The notes beneath the pieces are model-generated. The model was not told where the DNA came from, ran no database searches, and was given only the letters and a program-made list of their open reading frames with translations. The position numbers were made by a program, and so were the translations under genes. A DNA stretch of 39,885 bases from positions 1-39,885 of IMG/VR virus record IMGVR_UViG_3300009509_000051, one strand, 5' to 3'. Below are positions 1 to 7,421 of the stretch, piece after piece. This DNA comes from a virus. The first letter of the stretch is position 1; each line of letters opens with the position of its first letter.

Positions 1-1
1 G

Positions 2-349
2 ACAGTTTTTTCTCTCGTGCCCTACCCGGAAGATATCGGTCAGGAAATCATCGAAACGGTTCTGGTTAAAGGATACGTCTACGACATCCAGGGCAATCCG
101 GTTGAAGAGGCGATCGACATCAAACTCAATGCCGAAGCCTCGCAATACAAAACCCAGTTCACGATCGCCGGCGAAACCTTCATGATCGATTCTAATTCGG
201 CTGACGGGAGCTGGTCCATATTGTTGCCGGATAATAGCAATATGTTACCGGATAGCTATTATCGATTTACGATCAATGAGAAGACCATCCGGAAGTTGGT
301 TCCGGATTATCCCTTGGAGCATGTTTTGAATCAGCTTGAAGATTATTGA
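2..349 (+). CDS. Partial beta-domain protein, fibre-like or secreted
   Basis: The frame is open to the left edge, so the N-terminus is probably missing; a GTG at 17 is the only internal candidate start seen. The segment around residues 12-30 (VKGYVYDIQGNPVEEA) matches the start of carboxypeptidase-regulatory-like or Ig-type beta domains, in which a 'G.V.D..G.P...A' strand pair opens a beta sandwich. Such domains occur in phage tail fibres and surface proteins. It ends just before a convergent leftward group. Product and role are not identified; the domain call rests on the one motif. Confidence 0.5.
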   Translation, partial: TVFSLVPYPEDIGQEIIETVLVKGYVYDIQGNPVEEAIDIKLNAEASQYKTQFTIAGETFMIDSNSADGSWSILLPDNSNMLPDSYYRFTINEKTIRKLVPDYPLEHVLNQLEDY

Positions 350-398
350 TTATTCCACTCTCCAGACCATTAATTCTTCACCTCTGATTGATCTTTAG

Positions 399-664
399 TT
401 AAGAGGGCGAAATAATATCATTCGGCTGCAAAAACCACAGATCATAGGCATTCTGTAGCTCTAACCAGAATTCAGCAGGAGTTTGAAAGACGATTCCTAA
501 TTGCACCGCTTTTTCAGCCGTTATGTTAGCCTCGTTATCGCAAATCCTATCAATCTGTTAATGCTCCAGTTTAAATGATTCGCCGATTGTCTCCGGCTGA
601 TTTTCAAAGGTTTCATAAATTTTTCTCTCAAAATCATGCCGGGAGAATCAGGACGGCGTTTCAT
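399..664 (-). pseudogene. Frameshifted HigA-like antitoxin
   Basis: The start ATG overlaps the stop of the preceding gene (TAATG). The first frame reads SPGMILREKFMKPLKISRRQ, the N-terminus of HigA/VapI-type Xre antitoxins (PGEILREEFLKPLGIS). That frame then runs off into a stop near 545. The -1/+2 frame continues exactly where expected with NITAEKAVQLG and TPAEFWLELQNAYDLW, the typical HigA C-terminal half. One indel near position 550 explains the break. No HigB toxin is recognised beside it. It is either a decayed antitoxin or a single-base sequence error; the family assignment itself is secure. Confidence 0.75.
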
Positions 665-1224
665 TAGAAATTCTCCGCCATGATCCACTTCTCGCCATCG
701 AACTCCGCGAATTTGTCATTCATACCCCAAAATACCTCCGTGCCGTCTTCGATTCGAAAACCGCCGTTTTTCGTCGGGAGTTCGGCCAGTATTTCCGGAT
801 ATCGTCCACCTTCTTCCCATAACGCATATGCGTCAGAATTCTTGTCGATCTCCTCTATTCTATCGCCGAACATTTCATCGTCGCTGATAGTCTCGAAATC
901 ATCACCGGCTACTTGCTCGATCGCATAGAGAATTTCCCCGGATGTTTTGAGAGCGTTTGAGAATTTTTCATAATTTTTTTTCGTAAACATGGTGTTGTTC
1001 CTTGATACATTATTGTTATCGCCGTAATGTAGTTTTCTAATACATGCCCGGCGTTGAGATTCGGTCATTTCATCGAGTAGAGATTTGATGACTTTGCAGC
1101 TTTGAGTTATTTTCGTAACGTCGCCTTTTTTCATTCTGGCGATAGTGTTTCTTCCCACTCCGAGGAGTTTCGCTAGGCTTTGATCGTTGTCGCAGCCTAG
1201 CTTGTGTTTGAGGTTGTCTATCAT
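664..1224 (-). CDS. HTH-containing hypothetical protein (186 aa)
   Basis: Residues 1-50 look like a helix-turn-helix: DQSLAKLLGVGRNTIARMKKG has the pattern 'S.A..LGV.R.TI.R...G' of Xre/Cro-type or phage CI/CII-type DNA-binding domains. The rest is acidic and ends in a WGMNDKFAEFDGEKW segment of unknown role. It lies 4 bp after the gene at 1229-1537 and its stop overlaps the start of the broken antitoxin, so the three form a leftward operon. A regulator of a toxin-antitoxin-like or maintenance locus is plausible, but no toxin is identified. Confidence 0.6.
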   Translation of the reverse strand: MIDNLKHKLGCDNDQSLAKLLGVGRNTIARMKKGDVTKITQSCKVIKSLLDEMTESQRRACIRKLHYGDNNNVSRNNTMFTKKNYEKFSNALKTSGEILYAIEQVAGDDFETISDDEMFGDRIEEIDKNSDAYALWEEGGRYPEILAELPTKNGGFRIEDGTEVFWGMNDKFAEFDGEKWIMAENF

Positions 1225-1228
1225 TTTT

Positions 1229-1537
1229 TTAATAAATTTTACCTCTGATTCCGACGATAACGAGGTTTTTATTTTCCAAAGCCGCTATTTCTTTTTTTGT
1301 TAGATGTGCTATTCCTTCTATATCGTCGAAATTTCCATCTTTTTGCATATAAGATAGAAGCTCTTTGTAATCAAAGCTTCTTTTCGCGAAATATTCCGGA
1401 ACGTTTTGCGCAAACAGTATATCTTCTGTCGATTTGAAGTCACCTATGGATCTTTTTATTAAATCTCTTTGAGCATTATAGCGACCTGCAAGACTACCAG
1501 GGCGGTGTGATTTGATTTTGACTCTTAATGTTTTCAT
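1229..1537 (-). CDS. Hypothetical 102-aa basic protein
   Basis: This is the first gene of the leftward group. The N-terminal 35 residues are rich in Lys and Arg and the C-terminus is short and hydrophobic (NLVIVGIRGKIY). No family was recognised and it does not look like HigB or RelE. A TTGACA box on the minus strand at 1609-1604 may belong to its promoter, but no good -10 sits at a normal distance. Its position ahead of an HTH gene and a HigA-like gene suggests an addiction or regulatory locus; this is inference. Confidence 0.45.
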   Translation of the reverse strand: MKTLRVKIKSHRPGSLAGRYNAQRDLIKRSIGDFKSTEDILFAQNVPEYFAKRSFDYKELLSYMQKDGNFDDIEGIAHLTKKEIAALENKNLVIVGIRGKIY

Positions 1538-1824
1538 TTTAATCTCCGTTAGAGTTTTCGTTTCGTGATTTGTTAAATATAGTGTCTCAAATTAATACAT
1601 CAATGTCAACTATAAAATGTATTTTTTTGAAATATTTTTTATTTAGGCGATTTCACCTTCAAGACTTCGGAAATAAAAAAATCAAAAAATCCCTCAACAT
1701 GGCATAGCAATTGCTCGCGTACGCGCGCGCGGACTATATAGTCTGATAATACTAGTTATAAATTTTTGTCTTTATCTTGTTTGTCTTATCTTGTTTGTAG
1801 GGCGAAAATCGTCAATTATTTCAG

Positions 1825-1833
1825 TTATCCAAA
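1825..1833 (+). promoter_or_regulatory. DnaA-box-like site
   Basis: TTATCCAAA differs from the consensus TTATCCACA at one position and lies 10 bp before the first iteron, where iteron plasmids usually carry a DnaA box. Confidence 0.5.
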
Positions 1834-1842
1834 AAAAACTAT

Positions 1843-2175
1843 AGCTACAAAAATCCGCAAATCTGGGTAGAAATAGCTACAAAAATCCGCAAAAACAGCT
1901 ACAAAAATCCGCAAATCGACTCGGAAAAGACTCTTTTCGGCTGAGAAACGTGATAATCTGTTGAAAAATTGTTGAAAATGATCATTTTGCTGTTAATAAC
2001 TACTTGTTTGACTAATTATTACAATACTTTATTATAAAATTTCTTTAAAAACGGAATTTCAGATCAATTTCGAAGTTAAAAATTCGCAAAAACAGCTACA
2101 AAAATCCGCTGTAAAATGTTTTTTTAAAAAAAAACAATAACTTATAATCAAGAAATATGCTTACAAAAATCCGCA
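1843..2175 (+). repeat. Iterons, five copies of AGCTACAAAAATCCGC
   Basis: Direct repeats start at 1843, 1875, 1897 and 2094 (AGCTACAAAAATCCGC, the first three extended by AAA), with a variant at 2159 (GCTTACAAAAATCCGCA). All are in the same orientation. Spacings of 32 and 22 bp in the first cluster suggest binding on the same helix face only in part. They are the likely binding sites for the initiator encoded at 2410-3861. Confidence 0.85.
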
Positions 2176-2212
2176 TAATCGCTCACGGATATAGCTATAT
2201 GGTTTTTTTGTG

Positions 2213-2241
2213 TTGACATAGTCGAGTGTCGAGTTTAGATT
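2213..2241 (+). promoter_or_regulatory. Sigma70-type promoter for the rep leader
   Basis: A consensus -35 TTGACA (2213-2218) is followed after exactly 17 bp by TAGATT (2236-2241, 4 of 6 matches to TATAAT). The promoter lies 38 bp past the last iteron, so bound initiator could repress it. Transcription would start near 2248, giving an untranslated leader of about 160 nt before the rep start codon. Confidence 0.65.
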
Positions 2242-2290
2242 GAATGAAAATTTGATAGATTCTGCGAAGCTTGCCAAGATGAGTTTAAGG

Positions 2291-2400
2291 GTTGCACCTA
2301 CAGAATCTCGGAGCTACGGCTCGGAGTGTCGAAGAAAGGTTAGGTGCAACACTAACCCGGAAGATGTCTTGGCATCGCTCGAAACTCCGAGTTTTTTTTT
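2291..2400 (+). terminator. Attenuator-like leader ending in a T-run before rep
   Basis: A perfect 10-bp inverted repeat joins GTTGCACCTA (2291-2300) with TAGGTGCAAC (2341-2350). Two copies of CTCGGAG (2307-2313 and 2320-2326) can each pair with CTCCGAG (2385-2391), which is followed by nine T residues (2392-2400). The pairings can be alternatives, as in transcription attenuators that control copy number. The rep start codon lies 10 bp downstream and has no Shine-Dalgarno sequence. A short ORF across this stretch is probably not real. Confidence 0.55.
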
Positions 2401-2409
2401 GCTCCAATC

Positions 2410-3861
2410 ATGGAAAACAAAAGGGCGATCGTTAAAAAAGACAATGCTTTAGTTGAAAGCGCGAGATATCGCTTATCCGTAAAAGAACAGCGGGTGGTTC
2501 TGACGCTGATTTCCAGAATTCACCCTGACGACGCGGATTTCAAGGACTACCGTTTCAAGGTTTCCGATCTATTCGAGCTGCTGGGCTTCAAAAAGGAAAG
2601 CCTGATAGTCAAAAAACGCGGATTGGAAACGGTTTTGAAAAACCTCAAGAGCAAGAGCATCCGCATCGTCACTAGGGCCAAGCCCGGACATGCCGGACGC
2701 GAAGTGATCATGTTCCCGTCCTGGATAGTCGAACCGTTCATAGACTACGAAGCCGATTCGATTACTCTCAGAGTTTCCGACCTTCTCAAACCTTACCTCC
2801 TGAATCTTCAAGAAAAATTCACACGTTACCCGCTTTCCGAAATAGCGCATTTTCGTTGCGCCTACTCGTTCCGTTTCCTGGAATTCTGCAAAAATCATGA
2901 ACCGCGGGCAGACCGTTACGACTTGATTTCGGATGGTCGTTACGTTAAGACGCAAGTTTATGAAATCATGGAGTTGCGGCGACTTTTGGATATTTCGGAA
3001 GAACTTTATCCGAAATTTCACAACTTTAAAATCCGAGTCCTGGATGCTACTCAGAAGGAAATCAACGACAGAACCAGCAGCTATTTCGAATACGAACTTG
3101 TTAAGGATCCGGAAGACCGCAGACGGACCAAAGCGGTCAAGCTCTTGATCTATGGTCCGTTTTCTCTGGAATTGCTAGGCGTCTGTTTCGTCTGGCCATG
3201 TCTCTATTGCGAGAGAAAATCTTCCCCTTCGCCGCGAACATCGCTTGAAATATCCTCAAGATCATCCTCACAACCTGATAATAGTTTGCGGCGGAGGATG
3301 CTCAATATCGGCGTTTCCGAACGTCTGGCCGATGTGATTTTACAAACAGGCTATGATTACAGACAACTGCATATCGCAATAGACGCGGTTGAGAACTACG
3401 CCAGACGCCATAAGCTTAAATGGCCGGATAGCGTCTTGAATCGTTCTCTTTTGGAAGGTTGGATGTCTCCGACCGAGGAAGCTCGACAATCCGAGGCGCG
3501 GAAAAACGAGCGTAGATTGCAGGACGCGGAGGCCGCTAAAGTTCTGGAACGGAGATTGGTCGAGAATGAAGAGGAACAGGCGCGACGCTACGAAGTACAA
3601 TTGGAACGCGATGAAGAACGCAAATTCAAAGAATACGAGGAACGACTTGAAATATACCGGAATGATTACCAAAAACGGGAAGATAAATCGATTTATGTTT
3701 TGGGACTTTGGGATGCCTTCGCCGATCTGAATGAAGAGCAGCAAGTGAAAATCAGGGACGAGGTCGAGAAAATAATCGAAAAAAACGCTGAATTCCGCGA
3801 TGTTTACGATTTAGCGGGGCGTCTTATTGTCGGTTTTTGCATCTCCGCTGAAAATATTTGA
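2410..3861 (+). CDS. repB: Replication initiator, Rep_3/RepB family
   Basis: The protein should bind the iterons and open the plasmid origin. Residues 13-60 (LVESARYRLSVKEQRVVLTL, then a 'F.VSDLFELLG' segment) are the typical N-terminal winged helix of the Rep_3 superfamily, and a second winged-helix domain follows to about residue 250 (YPLSEIAHFRCAYSFRFLEF). The remaining 200 or so residues are an unusual charged extension, with an Arg/Glu-rich coiled coil at about 355-425. The start ATG has no Shine-Dalgarno and sits right after the leader terminator, so expression is probably tightly limited. Confidence 0.88.
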   Translation: MENKRAIVKKDNALVESARYRLSVKEQRVVLTLISRIHPDDADFKDYRFKVSDLFELLGFKKESLIVKKRGLETVLKNLKSKSIRIVTRAKPGHAGREVIMFPSWIVEPFIDYEADSITLRVSDLLKPYLLNLQEKFTRYPLSEIAHFRCAYSFRFLEFCKNHEPRADRYDLISDGRYVKTQVYEIMELRRLLDISEELYPKFHNFKIRVLDATQKEINDRTSSYFEYELVKDPEDRRRTKAVKLLIYGPFSLELLGVCFVWPCLYCERKSSPSPRTSLEISSRSSSQPDNSLRRRMLNIGVSERLADVILQTGYDYRQLHIAIDAVENYARRHKLKWPDSVLNRSLLEGWMSPTEEARQSEARKNERRLQDAEAAKVLERRLVENEEEQARRYEVQLERDEERKFKEYEERLEIYRNDYQKREDKSIYVLGLWDAFADLNEEQQVKIRDEVEKIIEKNAEFRDVYDLAGRLIVGFCISAENI

Positions 3862-3924
3862 TGAAGAATTAGTATGATTTTTGTAAAGATTTGTTTTTTT
3901 TAGTTGACGGATTCGTTTGCGGCG

Positions 3925-3951
3925 CGTTACGTAATTAGTAACGGTTATAAT
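3925..3951 (+). promoter_or_regulatory. Palindromic operator next to a TATAAT promoter
   Basis: CGTTAC-7 bp-GTAACG (3925-3943) is a perfect interrupted palindrome lying directly upstream of a consensus -10 TATAAT (3946-3951). The string GGCGCGTTACGTA here recurs inside the following gene near 4050. A repressor bound to the palindrome would cover the promoter. Autoregulation by the winged-helix protein next to it is the simplest reading. Confidence 0.55.
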
Positions 3952-3977
3952 AATTGATCACGAACGAATATTTTTTT

Positions 3978-4490
3978 ATGAAACTTTCTGGAAAAAAAAC
4001 AGCTTTTCATGGGAGAGCGAAACAAATCATGATCAGGCTAGCTGATAACGGCGCGTTACGTACTACCCCGTTAATGAAAATGCTAGGGTTGGAGAGCACT
4101 CAGGCTATATCGGGCTATTTGAAACCGCTGCGCGAGCAAGGTTTCGTGGTTAGCGAGAAAGGTATCGGCGGCGACAAGCGTTTTGTTTATCACGAACTGA
4201 CGCGGAAAGGTCGTGAATTCCTGGACGGTTTGCGGGATGGACAAGTCAATGCCGCTCCGGAAATGAAGCTTTGGACCGCTAAGGAAATAGAACGGGAATT
4301 CGGAAAACCAGAGAAGAAACCCGATGATGAAATCGCTTATTACGAGTATCAGGAACGGAAAAACTCCGAATCGACCCGGCATGAGGAGTTGAAACGAATG
4401 GCCGATGAACTGCGTCGTAAAAACGCCGCTGACGAGAAAAAAGAGAAATTCGGAATTCAGGAAAACGAGGACGGTAGCTTGAGTTTTTGA
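3978..4490 (+). CDS. Winged-helix transcriptional regulator
   Basis: The N-terminal half has a MarR/PadR-like winged-helix pattern: a helix (GRAKQIMIRLADNGALRTTP), then LMKMLGLESTQAISGYLKPL, then a wing ending in FVYHELTRKGREFLDGL. Residues from about 100 on are highly charged and probably coiled coil. The ATG at 3978 is preferred over an upstream TTG at 3954 because the TATAAT box ends only 2 bp before that TTG. It probably controls copy number or the lysis-lysogeny choice through the palindrome upstream; the target is inferred. Confidence 0.65.
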   Translation: MKLSGKKTAFHGRAKQIMIRLADNGALRTTPLMKMLGLESTQAISGYLKPLREQGFVVSEKGIGGDKRFVYHELTRKGREFLDGLRDGQVNAAPEMKLWTAKEIEREFGKPEKKPDDEIAYYEYQERKNSESTRHEELKRMADELRRKNAADEKKEKFGIQENEDGSLSF

Positions 4491-4499
4491 GGTATTGTA

Positions 4500-4901
4500 A
4501 TGGATGAAAATTTTGAGGATTACGTAGACGCTGTTTTTGAGGTATTGAGAAAAATTATCGATTCCGATCCGATTTTGTCATTTGCGTTTAATTATACGCA
4601 GAATCACGGAATATCGCCAGATTATGCCGCGTGTCGTCATTTCGGGCTTGATCAGGAACCACTCAACCAGTCGCAAAAAAAAAACGGAGGAAACATGGAA
4701 ATCTTATTGAAGTCAGAAATAATAGCGGCCATGCGGTCTTTTGCTGAATCTTTGTCGAATAGGGAGAAACAGAAATTGCCGAGCATCAAGGCGCGTCTAG
4801 GCAAGAGCCTTCGCCTTTGTCATTCCCATAGAAGTGGAAGTGGAAGCGGGAATCCATTTTCGCGGAAGCAGATACGGGGTAACGAGAGCAATCATGGATA
4901 G
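4500..4901 (+). CDS. Hypothetical protein with repeat-derived C-terminus
   Basis: Starts 9 bp after the winged-helix gene and overlaps the W-like gene by 8 bp. The first 100 residues are acidic and helical (YVDAVFEVLRKIIDSDPILS) and resemble no family I know. The last 30 residues (from about SLRLCHSHRSGS) are translated from one of the dispersed palindromic repeats at 4819-4857, so the original stop may have been lost when the repeat inserted. It occupies the place where a lambda-like phage would carry terminase, but is far too short to be one. Confidence 0.5.
   Translation: MDENFEDYVDAVFEVLRKIIDSDPILSFAFNYTQNHGISPDYAACRHFGLDQEPLNQSQKKNGGNMEILLKSEIIAAMRSFAESLSNREKQKLPSIKARLGKSLRLCHSHRSGSGSGNPFSRKQIRGNESNHG
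4819..4857. repeat. REP-like palindrome, copy 1
   Basis: GTCATTCCC ... GCGGGAATCCAT with a partly duplicated GAAGTG loop. It is read through by the preceding gene. Confidence 0.6.
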
Positions 4902-5157
4902 CTTCACTCGACAGCTTCTACAAGATAGATTGGCTAAGGAAGTCGCCTCTTTGAACAATCTCTATGATCTTCAAGTCAAAATCGAAAACAACCCGCGCCG
5001 TTCTTATGAATTCGATTCCGGGGACGGACGGGTTGTCTCTCGTTTTTTGACGCCTGGAGAAGTAGATCAAATGATTAATACGAGACAAGCCTCAATTGAA
5101 AACATCAATCGCCGTTTATGTCGCACTAACCTTAAAGTCGTTCGCCTGGTACGTTGA
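4894..5157 (+). CDS. gpW-like head-tail joining protein
   Basis: An 87-residue protein with a helix, a short beta-hairpin (RRSYEFDSGDGRVVSRFLTP) and a second helix (EVDQMINTRQASIENINRRL). This is the layout of lambda gpW, which sits in the connector below the portal. Size and position, just before the portal gene, fit as well. The ATG at 4894 is chosen over one at 4834 because the earlier one lies inside the dispersed repeat. Its stop overlaps the next start (TGATG). The call rests on pattern and synteny. Confidence 0.55.
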   Translation: MDSFTRQLLQDRLAKEVASLNNLYDLQVKIENNPRRSYEFDSGDGRVVSRFLTPGEVDQMINTRQASIENINRRLCRTNLKVVRLVR

Positions 5158-5396
5158 TGGCTCAATCAATTGTCTACAAGGAGTGGCTTTTGTTCGGCGT
5201 TATCCCTATCTGGCGCGTCACACGTTCTTTGAGCGAAAAGGAACTAAGGGAACATGCGAAAATTATCAAAGACGAAATCTCGCAGGCTTTGCGAGACGAG
5301 ATTTTAGACAACAAAGAAAATTTTCAAAACGAAATCAAGGAAAAAGTCCTGGACGAAATAGGACGTGCACTTAGAGAACCGATACAGGTTAGATAA
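5157..5396 (+). CDS. Small helical protein between W-like gene and portal
   Basis: A 79-residue protein. After a short hydrophobic N-terminus (SIVYKEWLLFGVIPIWRV) it becomes a charged helix with repeats (ISQALRDEILDN, VLDEIGRALREPI). It is coupled to both neighbours: the start overlaps the upstream stop as TGATG and the stop overlaps the portal start as TAATG. The N-terminal hydrophobic stretch could be a membrane segment. No family recognised; a structural or assembly accessory is possible. Confidence 0.5.
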   Translation: MAQSIVYKEWLLFGVIPIWRVTRSLSEKELREHAKIIKDEISQALRDEILDNKENFQNEIKEKVLDEIGRALREPIQVR

Positions 5397-6991
5397 TGAC
5401 GGAAATTTCCCACTCGGCGCGAGCGATCGCCGCTACTATCAGAACTTCAATGTCCGCTCAGGTATCCGCCGCCGTGAGTTCGCGCTTCGATGGCGATTAT
5501 CGCAGCGGCGGAGGAAAATGGCGCGAGGGTTTGGCCGGGGATGGGCGCAGTTTTGGGATCAATCATTATCGCATGAGGCAGAATGCTAGAAACTCCTATC
5601 ACAACGATACGATAGGCAGGGCGATAATCGAGAGATACGCGGAAACAGCCGCAGGAGTGGGACTTAAATGCGAATCGTCGCCGGCTTTCGAAGTTTTGGG
5701 TATTTCTCTTGAGGAATCCGAGCGTTGGGGGCGAATAGCGGATGAACGTTTCGATCTCTGGATGTCGTCTAAAAGTTGCCATCGTTCCGAAACCATGACC
5801 GGCTATCAATCGCAGCGGCTTTACGTGATAGGACAGCAGCGGGACGGCGATAACTTCATCCGGCTTTATTATTCGGGCGATCGCGAGCTGACGAGTCCGC
5901 TGCAATTCGAGTTTCTTGATCCTGGTCAGATCGCTAGCGATGCCTACACCACGACGCGGGTTTATATGAGTCCCGATGATGGCATTGTTAGAGACGATAG
6001 AGGCCGGGAAATTGCCTATAAAGTGCGGGTTAAAATCAAAGTCTCGGAAACTCAAAGCAAATGGGAAACAAGGACTATATCCGCGAAAGGTCGCGGCTCA
6101 AATCGCCGCATGATGCTTCATGGCTACGCTCCCGAATACGCCGGCCAGGGGCGCGGGTATTCCAGGTTGGGACATGCTTTGCAGGAAATGCAGAAATTGA
6201 CGTCGTTCACGCTGGCGCAGATTATGAAGGCGATTAACCAATCGCTATTCTTTATGTTCGTCAAGCCTGGTCAGGATGCTCCGGCCAGCAATGCTCTGGA
6301 GGACTTAAGCGGTCTGAGCGGCGGAACGTTCGTTAGTCATTACGGCAGTCAGCCGAGTGCGCCGGCCGGGGCGCAAAACGTCACTGATGAAAGCCTTTCT
6401 CCCGTTAATCATTACGGAATACCTTACGGCGATGTCGGAGAACCGGGCAGCATGGCGGTTTTCAGTCTCAACCGGGGCGAAGATCTGAAAGGGTTCGTCA
6501 ACACGGCTCCCGCTGAAAGTTACGATAAATTTGTCGATTCCTTTTCGGCGTATCTAACGGCGTCAACCGGCGTGCCTCTCGAAGTTGTGCTGATGCGATT
6601 CAATAGAAACTACACGGCAGCCAGGGGCGCGTTAGTTATGTTTTGGCAAAATGCCATTATCTGGCGCAAGGAAATGATCAGCGATTACCTGAATCCGTTG
6701 CGATACGCTTGGGTATCCGAGGAAATCGCAGCTGGTAGAATATCCGCGCCGGGTTGGAACGATCCTATTTTGAAAGAAGCTTGGCTTAAGTGCAATTGGC
6801 ACGGTGCGCCGCTGCCCGATATTGACCCGGTTAAAACGGCTAATGCTAATCATATGAACGCTAAAATAGCGGCAAAAACACTTGATACTATAGCCCGCGA
6901 ACACGGCGGCGACGGCTCAAGAAATCGAGCCAAACTTAATAGAGAACTTGAAGAATTAGCGGATTGGCCATTCGATAAAAAGAAAGTTTGA
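5396..6991 (+). CDS. Portal protein, lambda gpB family
   Basis: A 531-residue protein with the marks of the lambda-type portal: an early NDTIGRAIIERYAETAAGVGL segment (first membrane-proximal helix), QFEFLDPGQIASD in the clip/stem region, and STGVPLEVVLMRFNRNYTAARGAL, the signature 'Y...R' of this family. Twelve copies would form the ring through which DNA enters the head. Its length matches the family. The start is coupled to the upstream stop. No terminase gene precedes it, unlike in lambda. Confidence 0.9.
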   Translation: MTEISHSARAIAATIRTSMSAQVSAAVSSRFDGDYRSGGGKWREGLAGDGRSFGINHYRMRQNARNSYHNDTIGRAIIERYAETAAGVGLKCESSPAFEVLGISLEESERWGRIADERFDLWMSSKSCHRSETMTGYQSQRLYVIGQQRDGDNFIRLYYSGDRELTSPLQFEFLDPGQIASDAYTTTRVYMSPDDGIVRDDRGREIAYKVRVKIKVSETQSKWETRTISAKGRGSNRRMMLHGYAPEYAGQGRGYSRLGHALQEMQKLTSFTLAQIMKAINQSLFFMFVKPGQDAPASNALEDLSGLSGGTFVSHYGSQPSAPAGAQNVTDESLSPVNHYGIPYGDVGEPGSMAVFSLNRGEDLKGFVNTAPAESYDKFVDSFSAYLTASTGVPLEVVLMRFNRNYTAARGALVMFWQNAIIWRKEMISDYLNPLRYAWVSEEIAAGRISAPGWNDPILKEAWLKCNWHGAPLPDIDPVKTANANHMNAKIAAKTLDTIAREHGGDGSRNRAKLNRELEELADWPFDKKKV

Positions 6992-6999
6992 TTACATAA

Positions 7000-7057
7000 A
7001 TCGTCGCCTCGATCAACTTGTGGCGAGCTGATGAAGTAATTTTCATGAGGCGACGAT
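7000..7057. terminator. Inverted repeat after the portal gene
   Basis: An 11-bp perfect stem, ATCGTCGCCTC (7000-7010) with GAGGCGACGAT (7047-7057), and a 36-nt loop. There is no T-run and the sequence is unlike the dispersed REP family. It separates the portal gene from the inserted fibre-like genes and may act as an RNA processing or partial termination site. Confidence 0.4.
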
Positions 7058-7073
7058 ATTCAATTAATTAGAT

Positions 7074-7421
7074 ATGACTGCTCAAAATCCTGTGATTATC
7101 CCGGAAACAACCTTGGTCGCCGATACTTGGACTAAAATAGCTGGAGGCGTTAAAACCGGCATAATATTTCCTCTCAAGGAAGGCGTCGTTTATTATCAGA
7201 CTCATCGAATAACGCCGGTCGCGCCGGAAGACGAACCTAGCGCGATATTAACGCCAGATGATCCGGAATTCGAAGGTGTAGTCATATATTACCGCCTGGA
7301 GCGAATAGCGGGAAAAAGCGTAATGCTCGATGGCGCGAGCATTATTTCGACCGTGCCTCGCGATATTTATATTTATCCTCGCGGCGGAGCTGGGCGCGTT
7401 AGATTCGATAGAGGAGAATAA
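7074..7421 (+). CDS. Hypothetical virion-associated beta protein
   Basis: A 115-residue beta-rich protein with no signal peptide or membrane segment. It contains GAGRVRFDRGE at its end and several 'I..P..T' strands. Its stop overlaps the start of the next gene (TAATG), so both are probably made together. Small beta proteins in this position in lambda-like phages often fasten to the head or neck. No family was recognised. Confidence 0.5.
   Translation: MTAQNPVIIPETTLVADTWTKIAGGVKTGIIFPLKEGVVYYQTHRITPVAPEDEPSAILTPDDPEFEGVVIYYRLERIAGKSVMLDGASIISTVPRDIYIYPRGGAGRVRFDRGE

Larger units (their letters stand above)
1700..2210. other. oriV: Plasmid-type replication origin (oriV)
   Basis: This non-coding stretch holds a DnaA-box-like site at 1825-1833, three clustered iterons (1843-1915), an AT-rich stretch at about 1985-2060 that would suit unwinding, and two further iterons (2094-2109 and 2159-2175). 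A Rep_3/RepB-type initiator gene follows at 2410. This arrangement is the usual layout of theta-replicating iteron plasmids. The repeats are visible directly; origin activity is inferred. Confidence 0.8.

Noticed and set aside
1843-2175. Direct repeats near the origin as a CRISPR array
   Set aside because: Copies are about 16-19 bp, spacing is irregular (32, 22, 197, 65 bp) and AT-rich, and they sit beside a Rep_3 gene; they are iterons.
2240-2452. A 70-residue ORF before rep as a protein gene
   Set aside because: It covers the hairpins and T-run of the leader, has no ribosome site and no protein-like pattern, and overlaps rep.
4834-4893. Earlier start for the gpW-like gene
   Set aside because: The ATG at 4834 is within the dispersed palindrome and adds residues unlike gpW.
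5447-6055. Long ORF on the minus strand within the portal gene
   Set aside because: It is antisense to a clear portal protein, has no ribosome site and no family pattern. The same holds for other long antisense frames such as 2569-3021, 8751-9371, 17954-18607 and 21282-21752.
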